Origin: Dendrophyllia cribrosa
Lineage: Eukaryota; Cnidaria; Anthozoa; Scleractinia; Dendrophylliidae
Length of the DNA: 64,000 nucleotides
Direction of reading: 5' to 3'
Assembly (NCBI GenBank): GCA_024195265.1
Contig: JAJLRJ010000005.1
Span: forward strand, 14,513,036 to 14,577,035
Positions 45,680 to 57,345 of this stretch are shown here, one piece after another. How positions within the stretch are numbered: the first letter of the stretch is position 1; each line of letters starts with the position of its first letter. Made by a program: the position numbers and the translations under genes. Below the pieces are notes generated by a model. The model did no database searches and was not told where the DNA came from. It saw only the letters and a program-made list of their open reading frames with translations.

Positions 45680-46270
45680 CAGGGGCACCCAACGAATCTG
45701 TTCCTCACTTTATCTGTTCCCCAGAGGAATTTTTGTTGGCTGGCAAAATATTCTGTACATGGTTTTTTAATTACCATTTCTGCGCTGGTTGACTTGAGAA
45801 AGGAGTCGCAAGAACAAACTGTGCTGGCTAACTTGAGCATATCGAAAAGAAGACTAGATCGAAGAAAATCAGAGGACAATTTGGGGCTAAAAAGGGTTCA
45901 GCTTCGTAGTAACAAAGTTAAGCAGTAGTTAGAAATACCCGAACAGGTTAGGTTCGAGACTGCAGTAAATGTACAAAACAATAAACAAAAAGCTTTAAAT
46001 AGTTTCCCATTAATGTTTCATTCAAGTTCCTTTTTGGTAACTTATTATTTGTTTTTTTTTCTTTTTTTTTTAAATTTCTGGCTGGGAAACAGACATTTTT
46101 TTTTATCCAGCTGGCTGGGAATTTCCCTATGTGTTATGCTGGGAAAAAGGAACAGATATATTTTTCCCAGCAACGTAGAAGAACACCTGGAAATACTTTT
46201 ATGTCATTTATTTTAATTTATTTGAGTAAAATAATACATTTTACCAAAGATTGTTCGTTGGGTGCCCCTG
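45680..46270. mobile_element. hAT-like non-autonomous element upstream of IL-17-like gene A
   Basis: CAGGGGCACCCAACGA at the left and TCGTTGGGTGCCCCTG at the right are perfect 16-bp inversions, with AATATT on both outer sides. The second IL-17 locus lacks it at the equivalent place (about 61020-61035), so it arrived after the duplication. The interior has poly-T runs and several GCTGGGAA words. Confidence 0.85.
46117..46126. promoter_or_regulatory. NF-kB-type motif inside the hAT-like element
   Basis: GGGAATTTCC fits the kB consensus GGGRNWYYCC exactly. It lies 1.3 kb upstream of the gene A start, within transposon sequence. One 10-mer can occur by chance in 64 kb, so function is only a suggestion. 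Confidence 0.3.
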
Positions 46271-46559
46271 AATATTTACGCACATGTAGTAAACGAGAAG
46301 ATAAGAGTGAAGAAATTAAGTGTAGTAAAGACGATAAATAGTCAGCGGTTGACTCCCATGTGTTATCTATTTTTGTCTCCTTCTCATGTTAATGGTATTT
46401 TTCGAAGTGTCCATTATTTGCTTTTTTTTTTTTTCTAGTAAGGGTACTCGGTTGGTTGACGTGTGGCTAATTGAGTCGAATGAAACAGTTGTACATACAA
46501 ATTCCTCTTTCACAAATTAAACTTCCTAAGGAAGTTATTATTTCTCGTATGTTCAAATT

Positions 46560-47995
46560 AAAAGTTGGGAAAAACCCACGTGATCATCTTTGAAAATGAT
46601 TAACCCGGAACTCATTTAGCATTAATCATTGAAATACCTTCAATAATTTACGCTATGATGGCCAACTCATTTCCACATTTTAGTTGACTCAGTGGTGCGG
46701 GGAAAAGTGAGCGAATAGCAAACTCTGCATACGCAGAGGTTAATTAATGTAACATTTCGTTATTGTTAGGTTATTTTGTTAGTTTTTTAAGGCACGGTTA
46801 CGACATTCTGCCTTGTTCATATTTCTTCGTCTTCGTTTACCGTAAAATGCCGCTTGTAAGACCCCCGCCCACATAAATAAGGGCACCTGCCTTTTATGAG
46901 GCCCACCAGTTTGGTAAGAAACATAATTTCGGTTATATTCCCTCCTGTATATATCTCTGAGCACACCACAGCTCCTTTAACGGCCCAAATAAACTAAAAC
47001 AATTAGTCCTTTATCACAATACTTTTTGCTTGCCAGCCAAAAAAAACCTCGCTTACGAAGCTGTATAAGTGTAGGCCTTGTATATAAGCGGCATTTAACG
47101 GTATTAGTTAACTAACTCAATTGCAACACGAGTACAGCTGATAAATTATGAAAAATTCTGTCGGATTGCTCGTTAACTAAGTCCAGAATACTTCAGTGTG
47201 AGTAGTTAATTAAAATGCTTATAAACATTAACGGTTTCCGATTGATTTTCTGTAAAAGATCAGCTTTTTGCAGTTCAACTGGCAGATAAGAAATTTATAC
47301 TTTTGTTAATTACTTTGGCGTTGCCGGTTTAGCTGACTGACTTGACTATCCGAATTCACTTGAAAAACGGCAGCAAATTTTTATTAATTTCACTTACTGA
47401 TTCTTATGAAGAAATTTTTTAAATGGGAAATATTTCAAAAATCATTTGTCTATTTAAGGATACATTGTGAGTGTCTGAAAACTTATTATGTCACATACAT
47501 GTATATATGTGTCGATGATCTGGCTCTTTTTAGTGGATCATACGAGTTTACATCAGTGCATGTATTTGCATATTATTCGGCGATATTGTATCTACCCTTC
47601 GTTGACAATATTTACCCTTGAACCATAACTGACAACCTTTGTCAATAGCTGACTGATCACGCATTTATTAAACAAAATTTTAAATTTGAATACATTTTCA
47701 TCTTCCATGTTAAATTGTTTCCTACACCATATAACGCAGTCTATTCCTATTTAATGTGTCACATTAATTCGAATTTTCCCATTGCATCATCATCTAACAA
47801 GAATTGTCCGCGTCGCGGCGCACAACGGGGCTCACAATGATATGGGAAAACAAAAAACAAACTAAAACATAATGTTTATACAAACGTATGTAGTATTTTT
47901 TGCCTGCGGCTTTAAGCTAAAAATAATCGGCTAATGACTGCCGTGTTGCGGTGTGTTTGTTTATGTTTTGCATGTTTTTATGGTTTCGCTTCAGG
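46560..47995. repeat. Upstream flank of the IL-17 duplication, copy A
   Basis: It shares ordered blocks with 55975-57062 (copy C) and 61320-63540 (copy B): CCACGTG.TC.T.TTTG, AACCCGGAACT, AATAATTTACGCTATGATGG, TTTTGCCTTGTTCATA, CTTATAAACATTAACGGTTT and CCCATTGCATCATC. No exon is recognised. AT-rich. Confidence 0.8.
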
Positions 47996-48652
47996 AAGAC
48001 CCATTGAATCGTTTCGACGGAAAGCTGTTGGGTGAAGAACTTAGTCGCTTTAAAATTCGTAATAAATTAAACTAACACTACATACATACATATTAAATAC
48101 ATACATGAACTTTATTTCCACACGAATTGTAGGGTAGCCAGGGGCCGTATTCACGAAATCCTGGGCTAAGATATATCTTAAGATATAACTTAAGAGAAAA
48201 TTTAGGAGCTTCCTAAGACATGTCTTAAGTGCTATTCACGAACGATATCTTATGACCATCCTAAGGTAAGCGAAACTTAGCAGTCTCCTAAGTTTAATGG
48301 TCGCGGGCAGTTATCGATTAGTAAAAGTAAACCAATCAGAGATAGAGTATATGGCGCGATCTTATGAATAATAAGTTATGAAAATTTTAGGAATGAATAT
48401 TTTGTATTGTGTAAATTGTTGTTACAATGACAATACAATAACTTTTATTTTATCTCGAAGGATAGCAAAACTGATAATATCTTCGTTCATGGTCGGTAGC
48501 GAAAGCAACAAACAAATCTAGTAATTTTAATAGGGTCTACTTCGATATTTCTTAAGTTGTACAAGGGCTTATTTTCACCATGCGAAATACGGAAATATAA
48601 CTCTGCAATGAACGAAAAAGAAATATCGAACCCATTAATGACACGAAGGCGT

Positions 48653-49110
48653 ATACAGCTATTTCAATTTAGGTTGTCGGATGAGAGCTTCAAGCGTACG
48701 CAATGAGACCGCAAGGTACTTTGGGATTTTTATGCATACGATAAATTGACCAAAGCAAATTAAAATACCTCGTCCATACAGCGAAAGCAAACATTTATGG
48801 TGCTAACATCCACCTCACTCATCGCACCAACAAACGCAAAAACCGTGAACTGAGCTAAGACAACTACAGTGGAACCCCGCCTTACGGTCACCTCGTTATT
48901 ACGGTCACTTTTTTTTGTCCCGGCGAAACGCGCGCCCATACATTTTCTTATAATGAAACCCCGTTAATGCGGCCACCCCGTTAATACGGCCAAATTTTCA
49001 TGGCCCGTTGGTGACCGTATTAACGGGGTTCTACTGTACCAATAGTAACTTGCGGTCTCGTTGCGTACGCTTGAAGCTCTCATCCGACAACCTAAATTGA
49101 AATAGCTGTA
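48653..49110. repeat. Inverted arms of about 66 bp inside the 1.54-kb element
   Basis: TACAGCTATTTCAATTTAGG ... CGCAATGAGACCGCAAGGTA at 48653-48719 is repeated in inverse, with very few changes, at 49044-49110. Confidence 0.9.
48865..49038. mobile_element. pogo-type MITE
   Basis: TACAGTGGAACCCC at the left and GGGGTTCTACTGTA at the right, consistent with a TA target duplication and the CAGT(A/G)GAACCCCG termini of pogo/Tigger-type MITEs. CGTTATTACGGTCAC / GTGACCGTATTAACG is inside. Single ends of the same family occur at about 22812, 24890 and 26116-26130. Confidence 0.85.
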
Positions 49111-49283
49111 TGTAACTGTGTTGTTTGACATTACTTGAAAAAAAATATATATTTTTTAGGAAAGCAATATAATGCTTTAAAATGTTTATCTAATCGGTAA
49201 TACACAATAATCACGCTGAAAATCGACGTAAAACGCGTCAACAATTGAATTTAGCCCCCGTCAAGACATGCATGTTTTAATAA

Positions 49284-49466
49284 CGAGAATTTAGTTTTAT
49301 CGACTGAGTTGATAAGGTAAATTGACCACCGTAAAAAGATTCAAATAGCTGACGTTTCGAGCGCTAGCCCTTCGTCGGAGCGATTCGCTCAGACGAAGGG
49401 CTATTTGAATCTTTTTTACGTTGGTCAATTTACCTTATCGAATCAGTCGATAAAACTAAATTCTCG
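49284..49466. repeat. Long hairpin with CGAGAATTTAGTTTTATCGA arms
   Basis: CGAGAATTTAGTTTTATCGA...AGATTCAAATAGC at the left is mirrored at the right. Between the arms is GACGTTTCGAGCGCTAGCCC then TTCGTC. A 13-bp direct repeat, CATGTTTTAATAA, lies at 49271-49283 and 49524-49536. Confidence 0.88.
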
Positions 49467-50141
49467 TGTTTCATCCCCCCACCAACGCAGCACCACAGTT
49501 TCTCTAGAAACTGACCCCATTCACATGTTTTAATAAGTTAGGAGGTCAATTTTGACCTCCTAAGTTTAGGAGAAAAATTAAGACATATCTTAAGTTAGGA
49601 GGTCTTCGTGAATACCAGTTATCTCCTAAGTGATATCTTAGGAGGCTCTTTGGACTTAGGACGCTTTCGTGAATACCGCCCCAGAAGGCTAATATCTCCA
49701 TGCAACATAAAATAAACTATTTACATTACAAATATATCTAATACGATACTTAAAAAGAGACTGTCTTCAACAGACGTTTAAAACTAGTTAAAGAACATTC
49801 GCTCCTAATGTTATCCGGTAATGCGTTCCATAATTTCACCGCACAGTATATGAAAGAGTGCAGCCATACGTGGTAGTTGCTGGTTTTGGTAATGATAAAA
49901 TATCAGTACCTCTAAAATTATAAATACTCATTAGACGGTAGTAAAATCTCGCCTCAAACATTCGTGACATAAAAAAAATGCCTTTTGTTTTCCTAGGGAT
50001 AAAAATGTCGCTATGGGTAAGAAAGAAGGTCAGCTAGGATTTTCGCAAAGATCGAAGAAAGCTTGTAGTAAATTCGTGGGTTAGGCGGCCTTTCCCTAAA
50101 ATTTCCTGCGGCTGAAATATTCAGCTAAAAGAACCGAAAAG

Positions 50142-50400
50142 CCACAGGGAACCCAAACGCTTTATAAGCTATAACATAATCATTTAATAAAATATTGTTA
50201 TTTACCTGTTTTCCTGTGTCTTTTTGAGTCGTTTAATTTTGGAAGCGATTTGAATCAGAACGAAGACGGTTGACCTTTTTTCGCTCTGATTCAAATCGCT
50301 TCCAAAACGACTCAAAAAGACATGGGAAAACAGGTAAATAACAATATTTTATTAAATGATTATGTTTATATAACTAATAAAGCATTTGGGTCCCCTGTGG
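50142..50400. repeat. Near-perfect 259-bp palindrome
   Basis: CCACAGGGAACCCAAACGC at the left pairs with GCATTTGGGTCCCCTGTGG at the right. The arms include GTTATTTACCTGTTTTCC, TCTTTTTGAGTCGTTT and GGAAGCGATTTGAATCAGA and meet around a loop of about 20 bp (CGAAGACGGTTGACC). Confidence 0.92.
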
Positions 50401-50966
50401 AAAAGCTCATTGTATCAGCTTTCTCTTTAGGCGTTTTCTTAATAAACATCCCACGCGCGCGACAGGAACCAAGGCCAGAGAAAAATATAAATCGAGGGGA
50501 AGTAAGGCCAAGTGAGCACTTGTATTTAGGTTTTTAGAGAAACCGGCAAGCAAATTTTTAAGCGGCGATGTGTGTGACGAAGTTGCCATCGAGAAAACAA
50601 ATAAATAACTGACAACAATCAAATCAGTTTCCTCCGAGTCTGACCAGGTCTCTTGTGATACCATCTCTCGTAACGTAATTAACGTGAGCGAAAATCACTA
50701 TTTTAAGCGTACCAGTATCAAATCTTAAACGACCAGTTGCAAAACCGACATGTATGGCCCACTTTATCTCACGCAGCTAAGAACTTCAAGCGCAGCCAGC
50801 CTAGTTAAGCTCCAAAGAAATTAGTTCTGAGAGTTTTAAATTGCCTATAACTCTTAAATATATACAAACTGCATGCGGATAGAGAACTAATTTAAAAAAA
50901 TATTACTTGGAAGTAAAACAGGTAGTTGTATAGTAAGAATAAATACCGGGACGACGTCTGATTTAA

Positions 50967-51682
50967 GGTTACAGTGTACCTTCGGGGGTGTCTCCAGTAT
51001 AACAGCTCTAGCGTCTTAAGATTACACTTAATATACCTAAACCTTGATATCAAATTAAGGCTTATAGAGCTGGCTATCTAAATATGGAAACCATTTGGTA
51101 ATAAAATGAATTGTCGAATTTTTTACGACGTCTAAATTCGAACGTCCGAATCAGCTTTAAAACGCTATAACTCAAAGCGATTATTGTATTTTGCTAATTT
51201 GATTTGTTCTCGGGTTTCCGGACACGAAGCGCTAAAACAACTTGTCGGCGATTTCCCATATTCAATGGCAGTGAAAAGTTACAGAATATTTTCGAAAAAG
51301 GGAGAAAAAAAGTTGGAGTGATCGCACGGAAATGGCTCTTGACGAAAAAGTTTTCGAAAATAAGAAATTCGCCGATATTTTTTGTTGATTATATGTTAGC
51401 CTAGCTTGTGTTCAAATTTAAGGAAAATCGAACAAATTCCCTTTGAGTTGTAGCTCTTTAAAGTGTCCCCTACAAGCGAAAAATTAACTTTGAGAAAACA
51501 GCGCTTAGAAAAACATATCGCTTCATAAACAAACTCCGCCCACAAAAGTTATACCGTCATTTCTCCGTCAATTTTCACTATTTTTCGATAATTTTTTTTG
51601 GATGAAAGTTCATTCTGTAAACTTTATTTTGACGCCAAAACAAAATTTCAATAAATTTTCGATCTGAAGGTACACTGTAACC
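50967..51682. mobile_element. piggyBac-like non-autonomous element (TTAA flanks)
   Basis: GGTTACAGTGTACCTT at the left and AAGGTACACTGTAACC at the right are perfect 16-bp inversions, flanked by TTAA at 50963-50966 and 51683-51686. TTAA duplication is the hallmark of piggyBac transposition. No transposase frame. Confidence 0.75.
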
Positions 51683-51699
51683 TTAATTAGCATTTTGTA

Positions 51700-54600
51700 A
51701 ATTCGAATCTCTACAACTCACCACTAACGCGACGTTCAAAACAAGAAATATTTCGGTATTCAACTATTCAATGCATGTAGAATTGATTATGAAAATATTT
51801 ACTTAAGGGTTTAAGGTACTTTAAGTTAGCAACAAGGACAGACTTTATATAATCAGGTTGCTATGGTCACACTTCAGTAAACTGAGCTCATCCACAGAAC
51901 CACCGCCGTACTGATCCGCTCCAAGTCCATATCATATCAGTGTAGACCTTTATAAAAAGAACATATACTCAGTTGAGAAAAATTGTCTTCGGACCCAGTG
52001 ACACACAAACAAAATAAAATAAGATCTAAATTGGATCCAAATTATCAGTGAGACGCAGCCTGAGCAGCTACTTGATGTTAACTCATGTAGTATACGTTCA
52101 TTCACAATGACCGTTTAACATAAGATAACTTAAATTAAGAGAAAACTATCACAACACTCTCTCATAATTTCCGACGCCATTTGTTTTGGGCATCATCCCT
52201 GACATGTTCAATTGATAAACCTAAAAAAATAACATTTATAAAAGGTCACCGGATTTCAACTTGGTACTTTCATGACAAACGTCACACTCTTTTTACGCCT
52301 GATTTCCCAGCCCTTATTTGCTGACATGCAAAAAAAATAAACGTTTTAGTATACTCGATTATTTAAATAATATAACGTTAAGTAATCATACAGCAATGCC
52401 ATTATGCTTTGATTTTTGAAAGTAGGAACTGAACTAAGAGCCTGGGTGTTCAAGGAAGTAAAATGTAAAATGGTTAATTGATGGTGTGATGGCCTGAGAT
52501 GAGGTGATCAAAAACAGAATAATGTTATTATTACGTTCTACTACTGAGGAACAATTTGAGCGAGTTGCATAAAACTCCTTGAATAGCCAACTGGTCAGAT
52601 TTGCACTTTCAACGATTGTTCAGAGTTTTGTTATCACTGGTCAGATTTGCATATCTAGCAAAACTTTAAACGATGGTTCATTGATCACGCGAGTTTCAGT
52701 GTTATCACTTGGTACAATACAATAGTCAGCACTAGTACGTACATTTAAAGGGAAACAAGGAGCAAAGGACCGCGAACGAAAATGCTGCTGGAGTACGTAG
52801 GATCTATAGAAGATCTGATCAGCCAAAAATAGCAATACAAACATAGTGAGCAAAGCTGATACTACGTAGAACAATTAACGCGACAACGCCGGACATGATA
52901 GAGCCCAAACTGAAAGCCAAAATGCAACCGTGGACAGCTGTTTCAACCTGGTTGGGTCTCGTCAGCACGGTGTAGAGGGACGCTGTCGCGGAGCTTGATC
53001 AGCTTGCTCTTGAACCAGGAGATTGCTTTAATGTTAAACTCATTGTCGTTTCCGAGCATTATGGTGACTCATTTGGCTAAAAAGCATTAACATCACCGCT
53101 TTCTTCGTCCTTTTCTAAATTCTTTCTCACAACTAAAATAGATAGTAAACAAGACTAAGAAACAGTCGGTTGTTTTTTCGCTGCTCGCCCGCGCAGGCGC
53201 GAAGCACCGAAAGCGTCGAAAGCTTCGGATACCCGCGCGCATCACGTTTGTCTCCCCAGTCCCATGACTCTCCGATCCTTATTCACACTTGCTCCAGACC
53301 TTTCGTTTAAAGACCGCGCGCGTTCGTATGACCAATGCAAAAAAATATGACTGTTTTGCAGTCTAAAAGTAAACTGATTAATGGCGGGTGAATATTTTTT
53401 TAAATAGTTTTATTTGCTTTTAGAAAATTATATAAATACAATTTCATCTCACATAATATTCATTTAAACATTGAAACTACATGGCGGGTAAAGATGCAAA
53501 GCCCGTTGTCGTATTAGATAAAATATTATAAGCCAAATGTACAATCGAAACAATTTGGATATTTCGAGGTCGCATGATGACATGCATTAAAATCGCGGCA
53601 TATAACGGAGTAACTCAAATCTTTGGCGCCCTCACTTAAAGTATACTTAGATAAGCGACTGCGACCACTTTCAACGCCGGTGATTTGACTTTTTCTATTG
53701 TTTTAATTTCTGGTAAGCGACCACTCGCGATCGCCCATATTTCGATGCCACTACAGAGGCAAAATGAATAATGTGTGACAGTACAACCCCGAAATATAGT
53801 TTTCAGTGTCTCTTGCATCAAAACGTCTTTGTGATGAAATTATTTTCGTGGGTAGGTGCTTTGTACATTGAAATTATAAAATTATAAATTTATAAAATTA
53901 TAAATTTAGAATGCACCAAGCGCGCTTTTTAGTACAAAGGAGCAACTATTTTTAACAATTCATTGAAGTTGTGACTTTACTTCTTTTTAAATGGTTTCGC
54001 TTTTTCTATTATGTATTTTTATTTCTTTCAACATGACCTGTATTGATAGCAGTTTTTTCTTTCTTACAACCGCAGCAGTTCTACACACAAGTTTCTCTTT
54101 CGGGGATAACTAGAGCATTTTTTTCTCTGACGTCGGAAGAATGTTGGTGTCTTTTTAATTGATTTTGATTAAATGAGAGCATAATTCTATAATGGTTTGT
54201 TGATTTTATATGTGTGTTCATACAAACACTATAAAAGTGAAATATCATGAAAGTTCCTGTCGGGCATGTGAGTTCATTCATCGACGGGGCAATCGACCGT
54301 ATCCCGATTTAGTTAGATCTGGTTCCTGAGTGAGAAGGACCTTGGACAGGGAGAGGCTGTACCTTTCCAAACAAGCTCAGTGATTGGTTAACGAAACAAT
54401 AGGTTAATCAACAGAAACAATAGCCCTAGACCTAAACACAATAGAAGCTACAGTACTACGGGGCCAATAAAAATAGAGGTCTGGAAGAGCTACAGTACTA
54501 CTCCTGGCTTGGACAGCGCCCATTCTTTAATTAATAATAAAAAGAACTCATACAAGTCATCGTCACATTTAGTCTAAATTCCTTGAAATTTATTATGAAA

Positions 54601-55060
54601 TCCATTAATATCAAAGGAAATCACACTAAAACAAGCTGTGATGGAATTTACTTGGTACGAACTCAATATTATTTTTTAATGGGAATGAAAATAAGATACA
54701 TGTAAATTAGCGGAGAAACCTGCCGACCTGCGCCCACATGCAACTGGACAAACGGCGTTGTTTTCTCAGTCAATACCTGATTTTTATTATATGAACAACT
54801 AACCTTGAAAACATTACCTGCACGTCACGTAAACCGGCGTAAATCAGAGCAAAAAGGAAAACGATGCCATCAAAATAATTAAAAAATTTATAGCAGTCTG
54901 GAATTCAAAAAAATTGAAAATAATTATAGTGACGGCAATAAGTTACGCTATAATGGTCAAATTCTTTTTATTTTTTATTTTAGGTCTCTTGCAGATCCTT
55001 AACGTATAACGTTAGCAGCATTATCGTGTGCGGTCTTTTGCAAATTTTACTTTCATTTCT
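51700..55060. other. Gene-poor stretch containing a second duplicated flank block
   Basis: 52020-52260 matches 63560-63830 (GGATCCAAATTATC, GCTACTTGATG.T.ACTCATG, ATTTCCGACGCCAT, AATTGATAAACCTAAAA), which ties this sequence to the IL-17 duplication. 52925-52975 (GCAACCGTGGACAGCTGTTT, TCGTCAGCACGGTG) is a short repeat, also at 55735-55790 in inverse and near 20297. A candidate exon on the - strand is listed separately. No complete gene is seen. Confidence 0.5.
54818..54897 (-). other. Possible orphan 80-nt exon encoding a membrane segment
   Basis: On the - strand a T-rich acceptor (TTTTTTTGAATTCCAG) precedes a frame reading CYKFFNYFDGIVFLFALIYA then GLRDVQ, followed by the donor CAG|GTAATG. 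The segment looks transmembrane or signal-like. No matching neighbouring exon was identified, so this may be chance. Confidence 0.2.
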
Positions 55061-55067
55061 GTATATT

Positions 55068-55136
55068 CAGAGGCGGCAGAGCGTTTTTAAACGTTTTTTA
55101 ACCTGACGTACTGGGGGAGCGATATTTTAGGCACCA

Positions 55137-55207
<71 letters not shown>

Positions 55208-55280
55208 GGGGGGTTGGGATTTCAGTTGGGGGGGCGGGGGGGCTACAGTCTCCCCAGCCCCCCCTGCTCCGCCGCCTATG
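55068..55280. mobile_element. Element with GAGGCGGCAGAGC ends, containing (GT)n and poly-G
   Basis: CAGAGGCGGCAGAGCG at the left and CTGCTCCGCCGCCTATG at the right are near inversions (hAT-like). Inside are a (GT)n run at about 55141-55190 and a G run at about 55191-55213, followed by GGGGGGCGGGGGGG. Confidence 0.7.
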
Positions 55281-55974
55281 ATATTTTGGGGCCGTAGGTC
55301 TTTACAGATCCGATATGCTGTGTTTTCTTTCAGCATGGTTTTTTCCATGCGTTTAAATGTTCAGATGAATTGGCTTTTCCATCTACATTTTTCTTTGCGA
55401 GACACCTTTGTGACATTTTGGGATCCTTGTTTCCCGAAACACGTGATGTGGCACACGTGATTGGGGTGACTAGTGAGTAGAAAGTACGGAACCTGATATG
55501 GTGAATGGTCATTGTGTAATCTGTTTGCGCTGGCATTCTTGCAGGCGTCATTAATACAAAACTGAATGCAAGGCTGGCACTACGGCAAAGGGCAGATTTA
55601 TCAGTTTTGTATTTTCACATTCAAGTGACGCTTGGCACGAGATCTTTCACAAGGAAGATCCGGCAACTACCAGCAAGTTTAATTTCTGCGTCGTGTGGAC
55701 CTCTGCATTCAAAGGTTTTTCGTCATTTAATAGTTTGCTGCACCGTGCTGACGAGTTCCAATAGGAACGAAACAGATGTCCACGGTTGCAACCCTACTTT
55801 ATCCGTTTCTGTCGTGTTGGTGTCTCGCAAAGTCAACTTTTTTACGTAGTCATATCAGCCCTTGCAGTTTATTGTATGTAAATTCTTTTTCCTCACTCAG
55901 CTAACGCTAAGCGGGGAATCCGGGTGGGCTTATAAGCGGGGGCTTATAACCGACATCAGATTTTACGGTTTTAA

Positions 55975-57062
55975 AACTAAAAAGTGGGGGCAACATCCAC
56001 GTGCTCGTCTTTGGGAATGATAACCCGGAACTTAAGCGTTAATTGAAATACAAATACTCTTCAATAATTTACGCTATGATGGTAAATTCGTTTTCCTCCA
56101 TGATTTTAGCGGACCAAAAACTCCTCACTGATGCGTGACGAAGTGGGCTGATGGCGGACATGCCTACATGCAGAAATAATTAATGTGATATTTCATTTTT
56201 ATTTTGTTAAATAATTATTGAAAAACAACTGTTACAGCGGTTTCTTTTGAGTATCGTTAGGATGTTTTGCCTTGTTCATACTTCTCCAACTTGATATATT
56301 AGTTCAGTTAAACATAGCTTTTATTTACTTACAGTTATTATTTGCGGCAACACCGGGAACTGACAAATTATGAAAAAAACCTGTCTGATTGCTCCTATTA
56401 CTCGGCAAATTAATGAAAGGGGAGTCTAAAATACTTGAGAGTTGTTAAAACGCTTATAAACATTAACGGTTTCGGTTGATGTTCTGTACTTGTACCGGAC
56501 TGATCACGACTAAGCCTAATTCAGCTGGCTGATAAGAAATTTATTGTACTTCAGTGCTGTTCTCCCGGCCTGAAATTCGAATTAAAACGACAGCGCAGTT
56601 ATGATAAAAGATTCGCTGATTAAATCACATTTTACTTCATTTACTTATCCTTATGAAAATTTTTTTTAAAAAGAAGGTATTTCACAAATCTTTTGAATTT
56701 GCTATTTAAAGGTATATTGTGTAAGTGTCTGCAAACGTATTATGTGACAACCTAATGGTTGACCGATGATGCATTTAAAAAACACATTTTTAAATTTGAA
56801 TAAATATTTATTCTCCATGTTAAACTGTTTGCTATATACCATATATAACGTAGTATTTTTCACGTAATTTCCAATTTCTTACAAGTTAAAAATAGATTTG
56901 CTGACTGGACTAAAACAAACCTAAACATATAATTATTTTTATACAAATTTATGAATTATTTTTTCCTGCGGTTTAAAGCTAAAAATAGTCTGCGGATGAC
57001 TGCGGTGCTATTTTGTGTGTGTTTGTTTTTGTGTTGTATGTTTGTGTGGTTTCGCTTGGGTA
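55975..57062. repeat. Upstream flank of the IL-17 duplication, copy C (no cytokine exon)
   Basis: It starts CTAAAAAGTGGGGGCAACAT and runs in the same order as 46560-47995, ending with GTGTGTTTG..TTTTGTGTT...TGGTTTCGCTT. AATAATTTACGCTATGATGG is intact at 56063. No exon 1 or exon 2 of an IL-17-like gene is found on the gene side (54300-55960). Confidence 0.75.
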
Positions 57063-57119
57063 ATTGACTTTGAGCGACTTGTTTCATGTAGTCGTGTAAA
57101 ATTATTTTAATCATTTTTT

Positions 57120-57345
57120 ATCTCTTATTTTATTAGGTGGAATACCTGTAAACTAGCTCTCAAGCTAAGTGTATATCGACGTTAAATAAAGTATGTTATG
57201 TTATGTTATGATATGTTATCTCTTATAAGCAGTTATGCATGTACGTATACCTTTATTATAATGTCTGCAGGGCCACTTTGGATGTCAGCCTCGTAGCTGA
57301 ATGAGTTACCCAGTTGAAATAAAGGATATCGATCTATCTATCTAG
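57120..57345 (+). repeat. LINE/SINE 3' tails with (TATGT)n and (ATCT)n
   Basis: ACGTTAAATAAAGTATGTTA then TGTTATGTTATGATATG (57180-57220), and AGTTGAAATAAAGGATATCG then ATCTATCTATCT (57312-57345), are two retroelement tails with different simple-repeat ends. Upstream coding parts are not recognisable. Confidence 0.55.

Larger units (their letters stand above)
48141..49682. mobile_element. 1.54-kb element with GGGGCCGTATTCACGAAA ends
   Basis: 18-bp TIRs GGGGCCGTATTCACGAAA / TTTCGTGAATACCGCCCC. The subterminal regions are built of TCTTAAG/CTTAGGAG words in both orientations. No transposase frame is present. It carries at least three further inverted-repeat structures (48653-49110, 48865-49038, 49284-49466). 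Confidence 0.88.
48062..50010 (-). pseudogene. LINE 3' end split by a 1.54-kb insertion
   Basis: On the - strand, 50010-49683 reads LMSIYNFRGTDILSLPKP then, after a frameshift, AVKLWNALPDNIRSECSLTS and FKRLLKTVSF, the usual LINE ORF2 C-terminus. The 3' UTR is interrupted by the element at 48141-49682 and resumes at 48140 (CTACAATTCGTGTGGAAATA), ending in a TGTATG-type tail at 48100-48075. Confidence 0.8.

Noticed and set aside
52641..52874. Hydrophobic - strand frame (ALLTMFVLLFLADQIFYRSY)
   Set aside because: It starts at a non-ATG after an in-frame stop. An ATG exists internally, but there is no family signature, no clear splice context and a repeat lies just upstream.
55143..55460. Gly/Val- or Pro-rich frames over (GT)n and poly-G
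   Set aside because: Translations of simple repeats only.
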